From positions 1 to 62,854 of the forward strand of contig JACOEL010000025.1 in the NCBI GenBank assembly GCA_024998625.1: 62,854 nt of DNA, in the 5' to 3' direction. The first letter of the stretch is position 1; each line of letters starts with the position of its first letter. The position numbers and the translations under genes are program-made. The stretch comes from Nitrospira sp. (GTDB taxonomy: Bacteria > Nitrospirota > Nitrospiria > Nitrospirales > Nitrospiraceae). Under the pieces are notes generated by a model. That model did no database searches and was not told the origin of the DNA. It saw only the letters and a program-made list of their open reading frames with translations. Shown piece by piece: positions 8,083-21,811 of the stretch.

Positions 8083-8442
8083 TTACTCAAACGCTTCCAA
8101 TGAAGAGCGTTCAGGGAACTGTGTTTGGCAGGCGTCGCAGGTGACGAAATAGATCGCTTCGCGGACGGACATGGTGATACGAAAGTCCAAGGCCACGCCT
8201 CGATGTTGGCAATTTGGGCAAGAAATCTCTTTCAGCCGATAAGGTACATCCGGTTGAGTCCGAAGGTAAAATTCCATATCTGTGTAGACGGGGAAATTAT
8301 ACCGACATTTTAAGCAGATCCCTCGACATTCCCCATCCGGCTGTAATGTGCGCCGGTCGACGCCGAAGGTATTGGCCTTACAGATTGCGCACTGGACACT
8401 CGCCAGTCGTTTTTCTACTGTTTCAAGCGACGTGTGAGCCAT
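8083..8442 (-). CDS. zinc-ribbon-rich hypothetical protein
   Basis: This 119-residue protein carries four Cys-x2-Cys pairs: CAICKAN, CLKCRYN, CPNCQHRG and CDACQTQF. The pairs could build two zinc ribbons. I chose the ATG at 8442 because GGAGGAC lies just upstream; a longer frame begins at 8526. Cytoplasmic nucleic-acid or protein binding is a guess from the fold class only. It is divergent from the phosphatase gene next to it. Confidence 0.6.
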   Translation of the reverse strand: MAHTSLETVEKRLASVQCAICKANTFGVDRRTLQPDGECRGICLKCRYNFPVYTDMEFYLRTQPDVPYRLKEISCPNCQHRGVALDFRITMSVREAIYFVTCDACQTQFPERSSLEAFE

Positions 8443-8563
8443 CAAGTCCTCCGCGAATAGCGGCACTGAGTATACGCACCGGTTTCTGCGATGTTCAACC
8501 GCTTTGCCAAAATTCAGAGGATTCACTTGACCAGGAGAGCATGCCCCCTATACTAACGACACG

Positions 8564-8992
8564 ATGCATATGATCAACAAACGTCTTCTGGTCGGCAATG
8601 CCGATGACGCCAGGAATCCTCCTCCCCAGGTAAGTGCCGTTCTCATGGTGGCTGAAGAACAAAATGTGACAGTTCCATCGCGGGTTATCTATGCCAAGAT
8701 TCCGCTCAAGGAGTTTGGTGAGCCGGCCGCGTCTGCTTTATATGAGGCTGTAGAATGGATTGCGGCACATGTGGCTGACAATCGATTGATGGTCTGTTGC
8801 CGGGTCGGCATGGGGCGATCGGTGTCAGTGGTAATTGCCTATCTATGCTGTGTCGAGGGAATGGCCTATACCGATGCGCTGAAGCTTGTCTTGACCAGGC
8901 GTCCAGGTGGCATGCCGTTGCCGCGCCTCCAAGAGACGATTCAGGATGTTTGTCGCCGACGGCAAGCTCAACTGAATTCATCAACGCCATAG
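8564..8992 (+). CDS. dual-specificity protein phosphatase-like protein
   Basis: The signature C-x5-R loop is present as CRVGMGRS, with Cys79 and Arg85, so the fold is that of a Cys-based phosphatase. Two features are unusual. The residue before the catalytic Cys is Cys78 rather than His. The loop where an acidic Asp is expected reads IPLKEFGEP, so Glu50 or Glu53 would have to act as general acid. The length of 142 residues is normal for a minimal domain. The substrate (phosphoprotein, RNA or nucleotide) cannot be told from the sequence. Confidence 0.75.
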   Translation: MHMINKRLLVGNADDARNPPPQVSAVLMVAEEQNVTVPSRVIYAKIPLKEFGEPAASALYEAVEWIAAHVADNRLMVCCRVGMGRSVSVVIAYLCCVEGMAYTDALKLVLTRRPGGMPLPRLQETIQDVCRRRQAQLNSSTP

Positions 8993-9066
8993 ACGCTACG
9001 CTGTCGGGGACATTCCGATTTGTCCTTCTTAGTCGGTATTCCACCCCCTTCGAACGCTCTGATTCT

Positions 9067-9227
9067 AGAACCTATCTCAAAGTCGATTTTGATGTGGTCG
9101 GGCTCACTCAACGCAGGGACTTGCCGTGCAACAGATCGCATTTGGCTGAAAATGCGCGTGCCACTCGCTTGGTCGCTGGAGCTTGCGCGCGCTCGCAACC
9201 ACGTTTTTCAATTTTGAGATAGGTTCT
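9067..9227. mobile_element. MITE-like element with 15-bp terminal inverted repeats
   Basis: The ends AGAACCTATCTCAAA (9067-9081) and its exact reverse complement (9213-9227) enclose 161 bp without a gene. The same 15 bp occur at 62804-62818, where they cut off a cation-efflux gene. This suggests a non-autonomous miniature of a larger element whose end is visible at the window edge. I see no clear target duplication. The element accounts for about half of the 349-bp gap between the phosphatase gene and mutM. Confidence 0.7.
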
Positions 9228-9341
9228 CGTCATCTATATTGATACTTTCTGGACTATTTCAGGCCGGAGTTGCATTTTGTCTCGACCCCATGGCGTAATT
9301 TGCCGTCGATAGGGTTCTCTCTGCCACCTCGAGAATATACG

Positions 9342-10205
9342 ATGCCTGAATTGCCGGAAGCCGAAGTGGCCGCGTATCAATTGCGCGAACGGGTCGTCGG
9401 AGCCACAGTCCGTGATTGCTGGATTGGTCGTGAAGACATTGTGCGAGAAGGACTGTCTTCTCTGGGGCAGTATCGGCAGGCCAAGATTACAGGGGTCGAG
9501 CGGAAAGGTAAAAGCGTGATTCTTCACTTCCTCTGCGGCAAGGAGGCGAGATTTCTCGTCGCAGAGTTAGGTATGACTGGATTGCTGCTATTCCGATCCA
9601 CCTCAACCAAGCATCCCCAGCACACACACTTTATCCTGTACCTCGATGGTTGTTGTGAGCCTGATATTAGATACTGGAATCCGCGGCGGTTTGGTCGCTT
9701 ATTGCTGCTTGACCAGGCGGGACTGGATCGATATGTCGCTCGCCGGTTCGGCCATGATCCCCTCACGATCAGTCATGAGCAATTTCTGTGTGTGCTCCGG
9801 GCGACACGGAGTCGGCTGAAGTCCCTCCTGATGCATCAACAGATCATCGCAGGGATCGGCAACATTTATGCAAATGAGATCCTCTTCCGTTCCCGTCTCC
9901 ATCCCAATCAGCCGTCGAATACGATTCCAGGGAAGGCGATCACGCGATTGCATCAAGTCATGGGGGAGGTGTTACGGGAAGCCATCGCAATGGGAGGGTC
10001 GAGTGTGCGGGATTATTTTGCACCGGATGGGACCGAAGGCCAGTACAAGTGCAGGCATCTGGTGTATGCCAAAGCGGGGGAGCCCTGTCCGAATGCCTGC
10101 GGTACGGTGATCTGTCGTTCCGTCGGCGAACGAAGTTCGTTTTACTGTCCCACATGCCAGAGAAACGGGCGTCGGCGTGTCACAAGGCTTGAAAAGTCTC
10201 GCTAA
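9342..10205 (+). CDS. mutM: formamidopyrimidine-DNA glycosylase (Fpg/MutM)
   Basis: MutM removes oxidised purines such as 8-oxoguanine and nicks the abasic site. The mature N-terminus PELPEAEV supplies the catalytic Pro and Glu; this fixes the start at 9342, since a longer frame from 9270 would bury that Pro. The Lys in RKGKSVILHF and the helix-two-turn-helix region (HQQIIAGIGNIYANEILF) are present. A C-terminal zinc finger is seen as CPNACGTVICRS and CPTCQRNGR. Length (287 aa) is normal. The gene appears to stand alone. Confidence 0.93.
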   Translation: MPELPEAEVAAYQLRERVVGATVRDCWIGREDIVREGLSSLGQYRQAKITGVERKGKSVILHFLCGKEARFLVAELGMTGLLLFRSTSTKHPQHTHFILYLDGCCEPDIRYWNPRRFGRLLLLDQAGLDRYVARRFGHDPLTISHEQFLCVLRATRSRLKSLLMHQQIIAGIGNIYANEILFRSRLHPNQPSNTIPGKAITRLHQVMGEVLREAIAMGGSSVRDYFAPDGTEGQYKCRHLVYAKAGEPCPNACGTVICRSVGERSSFYCPTCQRNGRRRVTRLEKSR

Positions 10206-10234
10206 CCTAAAACCTTGAAGTGTCGGAAACAATA

Positions 10235-10244
10235 ATAACGTTAT
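10235..10244. promoter_or_regulatory. AT-rich palindrome upstream of aclB
   Basis: ATAACGTTAT is a perfect 10-bp palindrome that extends to a near-palindrome of 14 bp. It lies in an AT-rich patch about 150 bp before aclB, in the 191-bp gap after mutM. It could be an operator for the citrate lyase operon. I could not place a confident -35/-10 pair beside it. Confidence 0.25.
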
Positions 10245-10396
10245 CAATTATTTATGATGATGAATCTTCAGTGCTCATTATGGTAGGACTTCTGTGCTCG
10301 CAGCTTGGGCCTTTTGGAGGATTGAGCTAATCAGCAGAATTCGGTACTCTACCTCTCCGTTTCTCTGCCCTATCACACACCAAGGAGTCGTCAATC

Positions 10397-11596
10397 ATGG
10401 CGAAAGTGCTGGAAGGTCCCGGGATGGGGCTGATGAAGAAGTGGGGAATCAATGTTCCCAACTATGTGGTCGTCACCTCCGTAGACGAGTTGACCAGGCT
10501 GGGTCAAGCCAATGAATGGTTGAAACGGTCCAAGCTTGTTGCGAAGGCACATGAGGCTCTCGGGTCGCGCTTCAAGTTGGGATTGGTCAAGATCGATCTG
10601 GACTTTAAGGCGGCGGAAGCCGCTACGAAAGAGATGATCGGTCGTCAAGTCGGCAGCATCACCGTGACTCAGGTGATCATCTCTGAGATGATCCCGCACA
10701 AGGAAGAATATTATTGCGCGGTGAAATCCACGCGCGAAGGCAGTGAGATCCTGGTTGCCAATTGCGGCGGGATCGAAGTCGAATCAAATTGGGAACGTGT
10801 CAAACGGTTGTGTCTTGAGATCGGACAATCTCCCTCTCCTGAATCCCTCGAAAAACTGTCGAAAGAGGCAGGATTTAGCGGAACACTCGTGAAGAAGATG
10901 GCTGAGTTTGCAGGGAAAATGTTTGCCTGCTTCGACAGTGAAGATGCGCAGTATCTCGAGGTGAATCCGGTCGTCCTTCGTGCCGCCGATGAAGAGCTGG
11001 TGGCGCTTGATGCTGTGACATTGCTCGACGGCGATGCCAAATTTAGACATCCGGACTGGAATTTCGCTTTTGCGGCGGAATTTGGCCGTGCCTATTCCAA
11101 GCAAGAGCTTGAGGTAATGGCTGTCGACAGCAAAATTAAGGGTTCAGTTAAATTCATCGAAATTCCTGGTGGGGATACGGCGATGTTGCCGGCGGGTGGT
11201 GGTGCCAGCGTGTACTACTCAGATGCGGTCGTGGCGCGTGGCGGCAAGTTGGCCAATTATGCCGAATACTCCGGTGATCCACCTGATTGGGCCGTCGAGG
11301 TCCTCACGGAAAAGGTCTGTTCTCTGCCGGGTATCCGGAACATCATTGTCGGTGGTGCGATCGCCAATTTCACCGACGTGAAGAAGACGTTCGGAGGGAT
11401 CATCAACGGTTTCAGGAAAGCGAAGTCCGAAGGGAAGTTGAAGAACGTAAAGATTTGGGTGCGTCGCGGTGGGCCGCGAGAAAAAGAGGGGCTTGATGCG
11501 ATGCGCGCCTTGAAAGAGGAAGGCTTTGACATCAATGTCTTCGACCGCAATACACCGCTCACCGACATTGTCGACAAGGCACTCCAAGCGAAGTAG
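10397..11596 (+). CDS. aclB: ATP-citrate lyase, beta (small, ATP-grasp) subunit
   Basis: With AclA this enzyme cleaves citrate to acetyl-CoA and oxaloacetate using ATP and CoA, a diagnostic step of the rTCA cycle. The 399-residue protein matches the small subunit of Chlorobium-type enzymes in length and layout: a SucC-like ATP-grasp part (MAKVLEGPGMGLMKKWGI, then YLEVNPVVL) and a CoA-ligase-like part (IPGGDTAMLPAGGGASVY). A glycine-rich IIVGGAIANFTDVKKTFGG segment lies near residue 310. AclA follows 42 bp downstream. The assignment is firm. Confidence 0.94.
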   Translation: MAKVLEGPGMGLMKKWGINVPNYVVVTSVDELTRLGQANEWLKRSKLVAKAHEALGSRFKLGLVKIDLDFKAAEAATKEMIGRQVGSITVTQVIISEMIPHKEEYYCAVKSTREGSEILVANCGGIEVESNWERVKRLCLEIGQSPSPESLEKLSKEAGFSGTLVKKMAEFAGKMFACFDSEDAQYLEVNPVVLRAADEELVALDAVTLLDGDAKFRHPDWNFAFAAEFGRAYSKQELEVMAVDSKIKGSVKFIEIPGGDTAMLPAGGGASVYYSDAVVARGGKLANYAEYSGDPPDWAVEVLTEKVCSLPGIRNIIVGGAIANFTDVKKTFGGIINGFRKAKSEGKLKNVKIWVRRGGPREKEGLDAMRALKEEGFDINVFDRNTPLTDIVDKALQAK

Positions 11597-11638
11597 CCTG
11601 CCGCCCATGACCAACCGAAGATAAGGGGAGATCCCGAG

Positions 11639-13459
11639 ATGAGTATTCTGGCAAACAAAGACACTCGTGTAGTGATCCAAGGTGGTCAAGCCGGTGTCAA
11701 CGCTGCCCGCCGCATGGCTGAGTTCTGTTATCTCATTAAGCGTCCGCTCAATGTTGAGGCGTTTGTCTATCCACCCGATGCCGGCAAGAGCAATGAGATC
11801 CCATACGGCAGCGGCCTGATTGCCATTCCGGTTTACAAGTCCATTGCTGAAGCCACCAAGCATCATCCGACCCTGAATACCAGTCTCGTATACATTGGCG
11901 CAGACCGTGCGATGAAGGGTGGTATGGAGGCGCTGGACGATTCTCGCATCAAGGTGGTCTCCATGATCACCGAGGGCGTGCCGGAAAAGGATGCCAAGAT
12001 TCTTGGCGCTCATGCGCGCAAGTTAGGGAAGGTCTTTAATGGTCCCTCATCCATTGGTATCATCTCTGCTGGAGCGTGTCGGCTTGGCGTGATTGGCGGT
12101 GCGTTCGACAATCTTGTTCTATCTAAGCTTTATCGCGAAGGATCGTTCGGTGTCATCACCAAGTCCGGCGGTCTCTCGAACGAAATCATTTGGATCTGCT
12201 CTCAATTTGCCGACGGGATCACGACAGCTATCGGTATCGGCGGTGATGCCTATCCAGGCACCGATTACGTCAGTTATCTCGAGATGTTCGAGAACGATCC
12301 CCAAACGAAGGCGGTCGTTATTGTGGGAGAGATGGGCGGCGATCTCGAAGAGCGCGCCGCAGAATGGTATGGTGCGAAAAAGCGGCGAGTGAAGTTGATT
12401 GCAGTGGTCTCAGGCTTCTGTCAGGAGAGTTTGCCGAAGGGGATGAAATTCGGTCATGCCGGCGCGAAAGAGGGTATGAAGGGTGAAGGATCAGCTCGCT
12501 CCAAATCCGATGCGCTGAAGAAAGCTGGCGCCCTCGTGCCGCCAACCTTTGGCGCGCTTGGTCCTGCCATTAAGGAAACTTATCAGGATCTCTTGAAGTC
12601 CGGCCAGGTCAAGGAACCGGTCGAGCCGGCTACGTTGCCCCGGTTACCAAAAACCGTCGAAGAGGCGATGAAGGCTGATGAGGTCATGGTCTCGCCGCTG
12701 ATCCGTACGACCATCAGTGATGACCGCGGCGATGAGCCCTGCTACGATGGATATCCTGCCTCAGAGCTGATTAACAAGGGCTACGAAATTCCTCACGTCA
12801 TCGGTCTTTTATGGGACAAGCGGCTGATCTCGAAGCAGGAAGCCGAGATCATTAAGCGCATCATGATGCTTTCCGCTGATCATGGTCCCTGCGTGAGCGG
12901 CGCCTACGCAACAATTCTCGCGGCTTGTGCTGGGATTGGGCTGTCGCAATCAGTTGCCGCAGGCATGATTATGATTGGTCCGCGCTTCGGCGGTGCGGTC
13001 ACTGATGCCGGACGATTCTTTAAGTATGCTGTCGATAACAAGATGTCGGTCGACGAATTCTTGGCCTACATGAAGAAAAACCATGGTCCAGTCCCTGGTA
13101 TCGGTCATCGAGTGAAAAGTCTGCGCAACCCGGACAAGCGTGTGAAGGAGTTGGTTGGATATGTGAAGAGCTTGAATATCAAGACTCCCTGTCTGGACTT
13201 CGCGCTTGAAGTGGAAAAGATTACCTCCGTGAAAAAAGACAATTTGATTCTGAACGTCGATGGGACCATGGCGGCCGTCCTAGTTGATATTGGTTTCCCT
13301 GTGGATAGCTTGAACGGATTCTTTATTCTTTCCAGGACGATTGGATTAATTGGCCACTGGGTCGATCAGAAACGTCAGGATAGTCGCCTGATTCGGCTAT
13401 TTGATTACCTGGTGAACTACGCGGCACCCAAGAGGCGGGAAGTTCCGCCGTTGAAGTAA
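11639..13459 (+). CDS. aclA: ATP-citrate lyase, alpha (large) subunit
   Basis: The 606-residue large subunit has a SucD-like N-terminal half ending in FGHAGAKEG, where His273 should be phosphorylated during catalysis. A citrate-synthase-like C-terminal half follows, with PRFGGAVTDAGRFF and GPVPGIGHRVKSLRNPD. Together they carry the phospho-His, citryl-CoA and cleavage chemistry. Length matches the 608-residue Chlorobium protein. The ribosome binding site is ggggag. The two-subunit bacterial form, rather than the fused eukaryotic form, is typical of Chlorobi, Aquificales and Nitrospira. Confidence 0.95.
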   Translation: MSILANKDTRVVIQGGQAGVNAARRMAEFCYLIKRPLNVEAFVYPPDAGKSNEIPYGSGLIAIPVYKSIAEATKHHPTLNTSLVYIGADRAMKGGMEALDDSRIKVVSMITEGVPEKDAKILGAHARKLGKVFNGPSSIGIISAGACRLGVIGGAFDNLVLSKLYREGSFGVITKSGGLSNEIIWICSQFADGITTAIGIGGDAYPGTDYVSYLEMFENDPQTKAVVIVGEMGGDLEERAAEWYGAKKRRVKLIAVVSGFCQESLPKGMKFGHAGAKEGMKGEGSARSKSDALKKAGALVPPTFGALGPAIKETYQDLLKSGQVKEPVEPATLPRLPKTVEEAMKADEVMVSPLIRTTISDDRGDEPCYDGYPASELINKGYEIPHVIGLLWDKRLISKQEAEIIKRIMMLSADHGPCVSGAYATILAACAGIGLSQSVAAGMIMIGPRFGGAVTDAGRFFKYAVDNKMSVDEFLAYMKKNHGPVPGIGHRVKSLRNPDKRVKELVGYVKSLNIKTPCLDFALEVEKITSVKKDNLILNVDGTMAAVLVDIGFPVDSLNGFFILSRTIGLIGHWVDQKRQDSRLIRLFDYLVNYAAPKRREVPPLK

Positions 13460-13573
13460 GACGACAATGGTTGGTCGTCCAGAGTGATTCGTCGATCCGT
13501 TCTTGGAGGTTTTGTATTCTCCGTCGGTTGACGGTTCTGCTCTGGCAACAGATATATTTTAAGGAGATAAGTC

Positions 13574-18077
<4,504 letters not shown>

Positions 18078-18100
18078 GGGCGAGTCCGTTAAATAAGCGT

Positions 18101-18130
18101 CGGGCGTGGGGCACGAATCCCACACGCCCG
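18101..18130 (+). terminator. hairpin between isocitrate dehydrogenase and the fumarate reductase genes
   Basis: CGGGCGTGGG (18101-18110) pairs with CCCACACGCCCG (18119-18130) with one bulged base. No T-tract follows, so it may be an attenuator or an mRNA-stabilising hairpin rather than a full stop. Confidence 0.4.
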
Positions 18131-18155
18131 GCTCTCAACGGTTGACGAGAGAAAC

Positions 18156-18866
18156 ATGGCACAAGAAGACACTAACGTGATCGATCAGCCGGAAGTGCTG
18201 CGCCACAAAATGGTGACGATTGAAATCTCCGGTAAGAAATATGAAGTGCCGGAAGGTATCACCGTCATCAAAGCATTGTGGCATACGGGTCAGGAGGTAG
18301 TGCGCGGAGCTGGTTGTCTCGGCGGGTTCTGTGGGGCCTGTGCGACCTACTATCGAACCAAGGATGATCCGAAGGTTCGGACCTGCTTGGCTTGCCAGAT
18401 GGCTGTGGAAGACGGCATGTCTTTCACCATCATGCCACCGTTTCCTGCTCGTAAGGCTCTGTATGACATCCAGTCGCTCAAAGATCCGAAGCAAGACCTC
18501 TTCAATCTCTATCCGGAAGCGCCACTTTGCCGCAATTGCAATGCTTGTACAGAAGCCTGCCCTCAGAAAATCGATGTGCGGGAAGGGGTGTGGAAGGCAG
18601 TGTTCGGTGATTTCAAGAGCGTCTCTGAGATGTTCATGGATTGCGTCATGTGCGGGATGTGCACGCCGGTGTGTATTGCCGACATCGCTCCCAATCTGGT
18701 CGCCCTGTACGTGAGCCGGGCGCAAGGTGCTCATTTCACCGAGAAACCGCAGGGGCTGGAAATCCGTATCAAGGAAATTCAAGACGGCCGTTTCAACGAT
18801 GAATGGAACAAAGTGCTCGCAATGAACGAACAGGAGCTGGCCGACCACTGCGCGACAGTGAAGTAA
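18156..18866 (+). CDS. fumarate reductase/succinate dehydrogenase-like iron-sulfur subunit
   Basis: The N-terminal domain has a plant-type [2Fe-2S] site (Cys54, 59, 62 in GCLGGFCGAC, and Cys77). Two motifs of the form C-x2-C-x2-C-x3-C follow, at Cys125-135 and Cys163-173. Classical FrdB/SdhB has C-x5-C-x3-C at the last site, which holds a [3Fe-4S] cluster; here the spacing predicts two [4Fe-4S] clusters. The flavoprotein gene follows after 69 bp, so the pair forms an electron-transfer unit. No membrane anchor gene is beside it. A heterodisulfide-reductase-like or soluble fumarate reductase role is possible. Confidence 0.72.
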   Translation: MAQEDTNVIDQPEVLRHKMVTIEISGKKYEVPEGITVIKALWHTGQEVVRGAGCLGGFCGACATYYRTKDDPKVRTCLACQMAVEDGMSFTIMPPFPARKALYDIQSLKDPKQDLFNLYPEAPLCRNCNACTEACPQKIDVREGVWKAVFGDFKSVSEMFMDCVMCGMCTPVCIADIAPNLVALYVSRAQGAHFTEKPQGLEIRIKEIQDGRFNDEWNKVLAMNEQELADHCATVK

Positions 18867-18935
18867 TGCCTCGTACCGTCCGCCGGTCTCGGGCAGATAT
18901 GCCCGAAGACTGCGCTCCGTGTTGAAAGTGAAACC

Positions 18936-20537
18936 ATGGATATTCACGCACTCCAACAGATTGTCCACCAGACTCGGGACGCTCGCCGTAAACAGACTAT
19001 CCCGAAGTTCTCCCCTGCCGATCGCGACCAGCTGATCCACAAATATCATCCTGATTATCGCACGAGCGCCTATCGTCCGATTCGATTTGGCCCGAACGCG
19101 AACGACAAGACGGTCGTCGAACTCGCTGCCCTTCTTGAAGGTGATAGCTCAATCGCAGACAATATTGATCTGGCCCCACACTACACCACGGATGTTTTGG
19201 TCGTTGGCGGCGGCGGTGCCGGGTGTGCGGCGGCGTTGCATGCTCATGGTACCGGTGCGAAGGTGATTCTTGCCACGAAGCTGCGACTCGGGGACTCCAA
19301 CAGTGTGATGGCTCAAGGCGGGATGCAGATTTCCGTTGCGCCGGAAGATTCTCCGGTCACCCATTTCCTTGACACACTCAAGGGTGGCCATATGCAGAAC
19401 GACCACGAATTACTCAAAGTCATGGTCGAGGATGGGCCTTCCATTGCCAAGTGGTTAATTGAATTGGGCGTACTTTTTGACCGGCAGGCCGATGGTAATC
19501 TGCACGTCAAGAAGGGGGGTGGGAGTTCTAAGCCGCGCCTTCTGACTTGCTCGGACTACACTGGGCTCGAGATCATGCGCGTCCTCAAAGACGAGGTGTT
19601 GAATCAAAAGATCCAACTTCTCGAATTCTGCGCCGCAGTGGAGTTGCTCAGTGATGACCATGGCCATTGCACGGGGGCGATCTTTAAGGATCTCGATAAC
19701 CACCGGCACGTCGTGGTAGCTGCGAAGTCGGTGATTCTTGCGACCGGCGGAATCGGTCGGCTCCATATTCAAGGCTTTCCCACCAGCAACCACTACGGCG
19801 CCACCGGTGACGGGTTGTGCCTCTCGTATCGCATGGGTGCGAAGCTCGATCACATCGATACGTTCCAATATCACCCGTCAGGAGCGGTCTATCCCGAGCA
19901 ATTGATCGGCGCGCTAGTGACTGAGGGGATCAGGTCGGAGGGTGGCCATCTCGTGAACGCTAACGGTGAGCGATTTGTGAATGAGCTCGATACCCGTGAT
20001 GTCGTCTCCTCCTCCATTATTCGTGAGTGCGAGGAGGGCCGTGGTATTCGCACCATGTCTGGTCGCGTCGGTGTGTGGTTGGATACACCGTTGCTCGATG
20101 CAGAGCATGGGCCTGGAACAGTAGAGAAACACTTTCCTGCCATGATGATGCAGTTCGAAAGATTTGGCATCGACATCAGTAAGGACCCTGTGCTCATTTA
20201 TCCGACATTGCACTATCAGAATGGCGGAGTGAAAATCGATGCAAATTCAGAAACCAACGTCAAAAATCTCTTCGTCGCCGGAGAAGCTTCCGGGGGATTG
20301 CATGGACGGAATCGATTGATGGGCAACTCGCTGCTTGACCTCATGGTATTTGGAAAGCGATCAGGTCTGACCGCAGCGTCGCGCGCCGGATCCATGCCGC
20401 AAGGGAAGCTCACGCTTCAACATCTGCAACGATTCCGAGCGGAGGCCAAGAAGCATGGCAGCCCCAGCGGTGTCATCTCTCCGATGATTCTCCCCGCCTA
20501 TACGCGAAAAGAACCAGAGCGTACGGTGAATGGCTGA
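18936..20537 (+). CDS. fumarate reductase/succinate dehydrogenase-like flavoprotein subunit
   Basis: An FAD-binding motif (VLVVGGGGAGCAAALHAHG) lies near residue 88, preceded by an unusual 80-residue N-terminal extension. MAQGGMQISVAP is the FAD-linked stretch of this family. HPSGAVYP and the active-site-like TEGIRSEGGHLVNANGERF match Frd/Sdh flavoproteins, as does LFVAGEASGGLHGRNRLMGN. At 533 residues it is shorter than most. With the Fe-S subunit upstream it would reduce fumarate to succinate in the rTCA cycle. The electron donor is not evident. Confidence 0.78.
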   Translation: MDIHALQQIVHQTRDARRKQTIPKFSPADRDQLIHKYHPDYRTSAYRPIRFGPNANDKTVVELAALLEGDSSIADNIDLAPHYTTDVLVVGGGGAGCAAALHAHGTGAKVILATKLRLGDSNSVMAQGGMQISVAPEDSPVTHFLDTLKGGHMQNDHELLKVMVEDGPSIAKWLIELGVLFDRQADGNLHVKKGGGSSKPRLLTCSDYTGLEIMRVLKDEVLNQKIQLLEFCAAVELLSDDHGHCTGAIFKDLDNHRHVVVAAKSVILATGGIGRLHIQGFPTSNHYGATGDGLCLSYRMGAKLDHIDTFQYHPSGAVYPEQLIGALVTEGIRSEGGHLVNANGERFVNELDTRDVVSSSIIRECEEGRGIRTMSGRVGVWLDTPLLDAEHGPGTVEKHFPAMMMQFERFGIDISKDPVLIYPTLHYQNGGVKIDANSETNVKNLFVAGEASGGLHGRNRLMGNSLLDLMVFGKRSGLTAASRAGSMPQGKLTLQHLQRFRAEAKKHGSPSGVISPMILPAYTRKEPERTVNG

Positions 20538-20621
20538 GGGCGGCTGGTCTGTGCAAGCCACCGCGCTGGGATTCACGCTCTACGTCATTTGTCATGGGCC
20601 ACTAGCTCTTATGAGGATTCA

Positions 20622-21800
20622 ATGAACGTTCATGAATTTCAGGCCAAGCAATTGTTCGCACAGTTTGGGGTTCCGGTGCCGAGGGGCAAGGAAATTACCT
20701 CACCCGAGGCAGCTACTGCCTGGGCAAGTGAACTGAATACTCCGGTCTTCGTGGTGAAAGCTCAGATCCATGCGGGTGGGCGTGGCAAGGCCGGTGGCGT
20801 CAAAATTACGAAAGACAAGGCGGCTGTCGCAGGACTCGCCAAGGAGTTGATCGGCAAAACCTTGATCACCCACCAGACTGGACCGAAGGGGAGAAAGGTT
20901 CATCGGCTGTTGCTCGAAGAGGGCGCCAATATTGCGAAAGAGTTATACCTGAGCATTCTTGTTGATCGCGACACCGGTTGGCCGACGTTTATCGCCAGCA
21001 CCGAAGGCGGGATGGAAATCGAAGAGGTGGCTGAAAAGACTCCGGAGAAGATTATCAAAGAAGCGATCGATCCAGCCGTTGGATTTCAGGGGCACAATGG
21101 GCGCAACGTCGCTTTTGCATTGGGATTGCAGAGGATGGAGCCGGCCGTCATCAATCCCTTCGTGCAGATGCTCGGTAATCTCTATCGCTTGTTCATGGAG
21201 AAACACGCAGCGCTCGTTGAGATCAATCCGTTGATTATCACCAAGGAGAAAACCTTGGTAGCATTGGATGGCAAGGTCTCATTTGACGACAACGGCGTTT
21301 TCAAGCATGACGATGTTCAGAAAATGCGGGATCTCAATGAAGAGGATCCGCTAGAAATCGAAGCGACGGCGAACAATCTGAATTACGTCAAGCTTGACGG
21401 CAACATCGGCTGCATGGTGAACGGCGCCGGTCTTGCGATGGCCACTATGGATGTCATCAAGCTGGCGGGCAGCGAGCCGGCGAACTTCTTGGATGTGGGC
21501 GGCGGAGCCACGAAGGACACGGTGGCAGCCGGATTCCGGATTCTGCTCAAGGACCCGAATGTGAAAGGTATCTTTATCAATATCTTCGGTGGCATTGTAC
21601 GGTGTGAGCGCATTGCGCATGGTGTGATCGAAGCTGCCAAGGAAGTGAAAATTACCGTGCCATTAGTGGTGCGTCTCCAAGGTACGAATGCAGATGAAGG
21701 CCGCAAACTTTTGGCAGAGTCTGGCCTCAAGTTGGAAGTTGCCAACGATCTGTGGGAAGCGGCGCAGAAAATTGTGAGGCTGACCGGCAAGGCGGCGTAA
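20622..21800 (+). CDS. sucC: succinyl-CoA synthetase, beta subunit
   Basis: SucC provides the ATP-grasp domain of succinyl-CoA synthetase. [20 protein letters not shown] is the family start and fixes the ATG at 20622, although a longer frame runs from 20589. [12 protein letters not shown] and the C-terminal [16 protein letters not shown] are also diagnostic. Length (392 aa) is normal. SucD follows after 11 bp. In the rTCA cycle the enzyme consumes ATP to make succinyl-CoA for the 2-oxoglutarate step. Confidence 0.95.
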   Translation: MNVHEFQAKQLFAQFGVPVPRGKEITSPEAATAWASELNTPVFVVKAQIHAGGRGKAGGVKITKDKAAVAGLAKELIGKTLITHQTGPKGRKVHRLLLEEGANIAKELYLSILVDRDTGWPTFIASTEGGMEIEEVAEKTPEKIIKEAIDPAVGFQGHNGRNVAFALGLQRMEPAVINPFVQMLGNLYRLFMEKHAALVEINPLIITKEKTLVALDGKVSFDDNGVFKHDDVQKMRDLNEEDPLEIEATANNLNYVKLDGNIGCMVNGAGLAMATMDVIKLAGSEPANFLDVGGGATKDTVAAGFRILLKDPNVKGIFINIFGGIVRCERIAHGVIEAAKEVKITVPLVVRLQGTNADEGRKLLAESGLKLEVANDLWEAAQKIVRLTGKAA

Positions 21801-21811
21801 AGGAGAAGACC

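Noticed and set aside
9020-9222. Overlapping small frames between the phosphatase gene and mutM
   Set aside because: They lie on the MITE-like element in several frames, with no ribosome binding site or family match.
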